From Phoronis australis (lineage: Eukaryota; Phoronida; Phoronidae): DNA of 64,000 nt. Below, in pieces: positions 59,483 to 64,000 of this stretch. Within the stretch, counting starts at the first letter, position 1. The number at the start of each line of letters is the position of its first letter. A program made the position numbers and the translations under genes. The stretch spans positions 94,071 to 158,070 of the forward strand of contig NMRA01000163.1 of the NCBI GenBank assembly GCA_002633005.1, read 5' to 3'. Under the pieces are notes generated by a model. That model searched no databases. It had not been told where the DNA came from and worked only from the letters and a program-made list of their open reading frames with translations.

Positions 59483-60969
59483 TCCACAAGATTCTCTCCT
59501 CTACAGAACACATGCCTGGTCCACGCTAAACAACACGGCTGTTGAGTGGCGAATGAAAAATTTCCATAAAACTTTCATTTTTTTCCTTTTAGTCGAACGG
59601 GAAAACAGGGGTAATACAATATCTCATGGCAATATGTAAATTTCGCCACCGTTTGCCTAAAAGCGGGATATTTTGACGGTGTGTGGGATGGCAGGAAAAA
59701 AACGTGGGACAGTCCGCCAAGAGCAAGGCAAGTACAGTGTACTTGTCTGTAACACAAAGTATTGGATTGGATTCTTTTACAAGGTAAACTTTTCAGTTTT
59801 CAAATTTTATTTCAAGGGCATCAGTAAATCAGGGTACAGATGACATCGAATTAACAAACACGTTTAGCTTCACCAATAAATAAATGCAATTTTTTTCGAA
59901 AATGAGGTAATCACGCCTGTCAGTGGGGTCTGACCTTGTAATTTATAATTTTACAACAAACACCAGATGTTTCTTCTCCCTGTAAAATACTATAATATGA
60001 CTTTAACATTCACACGTTTTGTTGAAAAGCTACTGACAGTGTCTCTAAGACCAAAGCCTAAAAGATAACTACAACAGTTCAACTAAAACTCAGTCGCACA
60101 GACAACCGGAAATTCACAGTGCCAGTACCGTAAAATCTTCGGTCGCAAGCTCTAAGGTATTACATACATGTACATATGCACTGTTAGAGGGAGTTGGCAT
60201 TCCAAGTACTCAGTTCTTTGGTTGAAGGAGAATACATGTTCAAAATCTGCCAAATTTGGTCTTAAAAATACATAGAAAACAGACATATTCGCAGCTCTGT
60301 GTCTCAGTCTATTCTTAATATGATGATAGTAGGAGCCTTGGTTGCTGGCGAAAGCAAACACTTATTATAAAAACTCGGACCATTTTCACGGAGAAGTCTT
60401 TCCATGTTTCATGAGTGAGAGCCACCCAAATCATCAGTTTTGACTTTTTGACTTGGAAGCAGGGATCAGTTTAGAAAAACATGCTTATGGGCTAACTGAG
60501 CAACAGTGCCTCAAATCTATTCGTCAAATTAGAGAACCTATAAATCCCTTGTGCAAAGTCGACGCAATTTTAATACGCCAGTTGGCCCAGTTTAAACAAC
60601 CTCAGTACGTCGAAGTAAAGATTTTTTTATGCGCCAATGGCGTGGAGCGCAGTCCAATATTCGTGTGCACGCAATATTTTTTGTTTGAGCAATAAGTCAA
60701 ACATTTGAGACATGGTTCTCGTGGTCATACATACACAGAACGTACCGAGAGCGGCGTACATGAAGTTATAGCATGTACGCCAATCGAGGTACGTTTTGTA
60801 CTTATCCCATTCGCAGTTTTTCGGCAGATTTTTCAAATACTTCATCCAGACTGTTCACATGGCGGATCACATCTTATATGTATGTACTTGCGCGTTAGGT
60901 TGCAAGTTTTCTCTTGTAAAAGAAACGGTTTTAAAAGTAACGATTTATTTCTTGAAAAGAGGTAACAAA
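59483..60969. other. Intergenic, no supported gene
   Basis: An 80-codon plus frame at 60453-60695 (GLTEQQCLKSIRQIREPINP) is protein-like but has no known motif and no clear splice sites. Near 60790-60835 there is weak similarity to 31270-31340. Confidence 0.35.
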
Positions 60970-61375
60970 GATGAAAACAACGGCAACTGAGCAGTGAACT
61001 TGTACCATCTCATGGAAATAGTTAAAAAACATTTGATATTTTAATTTCCTAGGAATCGGCACCTGAGTTGCAGACGGTATACTATTCAGTAATTGAAAAC
61101 TGAGACATAAGTGTCTTATAATTAAAAGTTCCAGATTTTACGTTTAGGGCCTGGTTGCATGTCGAGTGTTAGTTACACTGTCGCAACTGTGTTAATTTAA
61201 ACTATATTCGGAAAGTTTGATGATCTAACCGGCTCAGAAGACGTCGAGTCGACATTGACCTAGCTTTTGAACTTTCCATGTCAGAGGTCGCTGTTAAAGT
61301 AGTGCGTCAGGTGAATACGGAAGCTTTATTTCATGGCCGTATTTCCCTCGACAGATTCAACGCGCGTGGGATAAA
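60970..61375. repeat. Dispersed repeat shared with 31340-31755
   Basis: Colinear match with small indels; see 31291-31830. Confidence 0.65.
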
Positions 61376-63822
61376 TCATAAAATATGAGTGGAAACTTTT
61401 AAGCACAAAATCAAAGTCCGTGTTCAGCATAAAAATCAAGGGCGAAGGTTTGCCATACCATTGAAACCTACTGGACTAGTCTCAAACAACTTGCAGATTT
61501 TGTACACACAAGGTCGGACGCTTACCTTAAAACCTACACAGTGCAGTTAGGAGGTCAGATTCAAACTAAAACAAGCCGACTTTGCGTGGGAGAGTGGTTT
61601 CCCAGAAATTGTCCACATTCATTTGATCCCAATGACTGCTATGCAAAGTTTCGACTGTGAATGTTTTTGGGTGTTTACCCTTGATTGCTGTGTGAAGATT
61701 TTGCAGTTTTTGTGTAGTTCTCCTCGGCGCAGTTTTGAAATTCACAATTTATGTTCCCCATTCTCATTTTTGATGTTGATCTTACTAGATAGTCTACGCG
61801 AATTATATCTAGCTAAAAGTAAACAAAGCACCGATCTCCAGAATGAACTTTTGGGGGGCCATTTTTCCTAATGACACGACCAAAATGAAGTCGCTAGTAA
61901 ATGCCCTTTTCATGGCCTATAGACTGACCTACTGCTCCACTTTTTAAGCCAGCCATTAGGCCTACCCCTTGTACGTGGGGTGTTACGGTTTTTTGTCAAT
62001 ACGGCCGATGATACTTGTGGATACGTCTGATGTTAAGTACGCGCAAATTGAACGTTCAGCATCAGTTCAGCTAGTCTGACGGGTGAGTTAATAATGCGAC
62101 AATTTACCACTATGGCCGTTTTACTTTCAACTTCGGTTCCTGTCTGCGCTGGATATTTGGAATATTGCATTTAGTCTTTAATGCTTGGTCGTCTCGACAC
62201 GACGTTTTCACGGGACATGAGATACAACTGGACCGACAACATTAAGTTTATCTTAGACGAAGTTCTGAACGCAAAGTCCATTTGCAAAACGAATATTTAA
62301 TTAAAATAGAACAACGAACACCTAATCAATATGTTCGATTTTCATATCGCTGTTCAATGGCAGAAGACTGGACGGTCCGTTACGTTTTTTGTTACTTTAC
62401 TGTACACGCAAACACGGTCTCTGAAAACGTGGTTTCGCTATGTCATGTTGAACAGATACGCCTTCCGTAGCACTGTGAAATGTTGTTTATCATGGCTTCT
62501 CATTGGTTAAAGTAATGAAACCGACGTCACAACATTCAGTCATTCCCATTGGCTGAAATCTGGGAAACCTCTTTCAGTTAACTGTTACGTGGTATGGCGA
62601 TTACCTTCAACTTCAATAGTTGCAATTTGTTCTAACGAACAGTGATCGGAGTAAACAAAACCAAGGGAACCCCGATCCCGTGCCTAATCCCAAACAGTTC
62701 ACAAAAGGCGTGTGGAAGTAGTGGCGATGTGATCGATAAACTTCCGACCAATCATGCGCAATGGTGCCCACACACCGAATTCCGTACATGTATGTCGTTC
62801 CTTATGTTTCCACAGGGCCACTTTTCAGTACAGGTGGCGATGTGTCAGAGGGTAGTTGAACATGGTGATCATTTTTTACAAAAAACGATTCGAACAAAAT
62901 CTGATCAGGTTGTTATTCAATGCGAACCAATGCACACAAATGTTTTCGGTGACTGCCGACGATAAACTTCTTACGCTGTGACTGAACATTCGAAAGAAAA
63001 AATCGAAGCGAAAATTTTCAAGTACTGTATCTGACCGCCATTTTTTCAATCCGCTCTGGAAGTTTACTAATGGTTACATCCGTTCAAAAGTCATGTTTTA
63101 ATTTTGTGACAAACTGCGACAAAACGGTCGATGCATTGCTTTGAGACCTTCTACAGGCCTACTGGCACAAGGGATTATTCATTTTCACCGCCCCTGCTCG
63201 GGTAGGTTACCTCCTTGCTTGAAAAAATTTGGAAGTATAATCATGCAGTTTTTGTTAACTATGCAACTGTAATGGCGGCTTCCAGTGCTTTCCGCCAATT
63301 TTGATAGTGGCATCAAGATTTTTCGTCTAAAGCGAAGTGGTCAGGTGATCTTTGGATGTTATTTCACATACAGCGGATAGGCGGTGCTCCCACTGGTCGC
63401 CCGCTTTAAGGTTCAATAAATACCATTTCCCTTCATTTACACCGTACAACCCAAAAAGTACACAAACTGCACGATCCTCCTCAATACACATGTACACGTG
63501 AAACAGTTTAAAATTGTTGGTTAAGTTTTTATTAAAATAACAGTAAACAAGCAAATACAAACATGCAATTGGTCACACTAGCCTACAAACAGGGGAGTCG
63601 GCAAGAACTTACTAATTACAATCTTACGTAAATAGATTAGACAAATACGAAGAACACAGTACATGAAGATACAATAACATACACAAGGAGTCAACAAGAA
63701 CTTATAAATTACATTTTCCATATTCAACAGAAAAAAGGGAACAACCTATACGCGACAAAAAACACAAAGACTTCACATTAAACCCGGGGTGCGTTCCGTA
63801 GATCAAAGAAACTCGCAACTTA
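61376..63822. other. Intergenic, no supported gene
   Basis: Several short open frames (for example 62642-62965, plus, 107 codons) start with non-ATG codons or lack motifs. I cannot support any. Confidence 0.4.
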
Positions 63823-63890
63823 GTAAAGTGATCACTTACTTCGCTTGTAATGTACGGTGATATCTGACTAAAACTTGCGTGATCTCGCTT
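63823..63890 (+). repeat. Dispersed ~70-bp repeat with GTGATCAC, copy 4
   Basis: TAAAGTGATCACTTACTTCG, CTTGTAATGTACGGTGATAT, CTGACTAAAACTTGCG, TCTCGC. Confidence 0.55.
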
Positions 63891-64000
63891 TTCTTTAAGA
63901 CAATTACTGCACGGAACTGATAACCGTTCTCAGAATGCAGGGCTTGGCATCACCAATAACAAAGAGGAGGAAACTTTTCCAGGTGATGTATCGTTCCACA

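Noticed and set aside
60453-60695. 80-codon plus-strand frame with protein-like start
   Set aside because: No recognisable domain or splice sites; left as unsupported.

Overview
This is a gene-poor, AT-rich stretch of an invertebrate animal genome. Several things point that way: spliced genes with long introns, many tacatgta-type repeats, LINE, Penelope, THAP and Harbinger relics, a protein-primed DNA polymerase element, and long CT and CA microsatellites. Nothing bacterial is present. The phylum cannot be fixed by eye; a marine deuterostome, lophotrochozoan or cnidarian would all fit. Three single-N gaps (35690, 43785, 59082) mark a draft assembly, and two of them sit between near-identical direct copies that are probably uncollapsed haplotypes.

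Two gene systems are supported. The first is a tandem pair of minus-strand genes for small secreted proteins built as signal peptide, PAN/apple-like domain and fibrinogen-related domain. Gene B (33864 to 25794) is complete in three exons: 276 nt, a 25-nt microexon, and 605 nt with the fibrinogen domain and stop, giving 301 residues. Gene A has the matching first exon (19486 to 19211) and the same microexon (1452 to 1428); its fibrinogen exon would lie left of the window. The second is a divergent plus-strand gene (47847 to 56393, four exons, all introns phase 0, 579 residues) with an N-terminal CARD, long coiled coils and a Ser/Arg-rich tail. Recognition-type lectins beside a CARD adaptor suggest an innate-immunity neighbourhood; that link is inference.

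The rest is mostly mobile DNA. From the left: a 1.06-kb element with ~207-bp terminal inverted repeats (TIRs) carrying a frameshifted THAP ORF (39-1097); a 779-bp element with a perfect 8-bp target-site duplication (TSD) (2268-3046); and a long-TIR element carrying a broken type-B DNA polymerase (3187-9260), itself split by a 3.5-kb transposon flanked by AT (4521-8040). All three lie in intron 1 or intron 2 of gene A. The paralogous intron of gene B (26.8-28.2 kb) lacks them, so they post-date the duplication. Intron 1 of gene A also holds three LINE relics (RNase H fragment, Tx1-like RT, CR1-like EN-RT).

Right of gene A come an inverted pair of ~1-kb repeats (21394-22466 and 29844-30839), a Penelope-like relic (30.9-31.3 kb), a 3.49-kb Harbinger-like element with TTA duplications (41236-44723), a GC-rich Harbinger-type MITE (57403-57855) and a MITE with GGAC repeats (58898-59350). 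The stretches 36.3-38.2, 38.7-40.9, 45.1-47.8 and 61.4-64.0 kb show no gene I can support.
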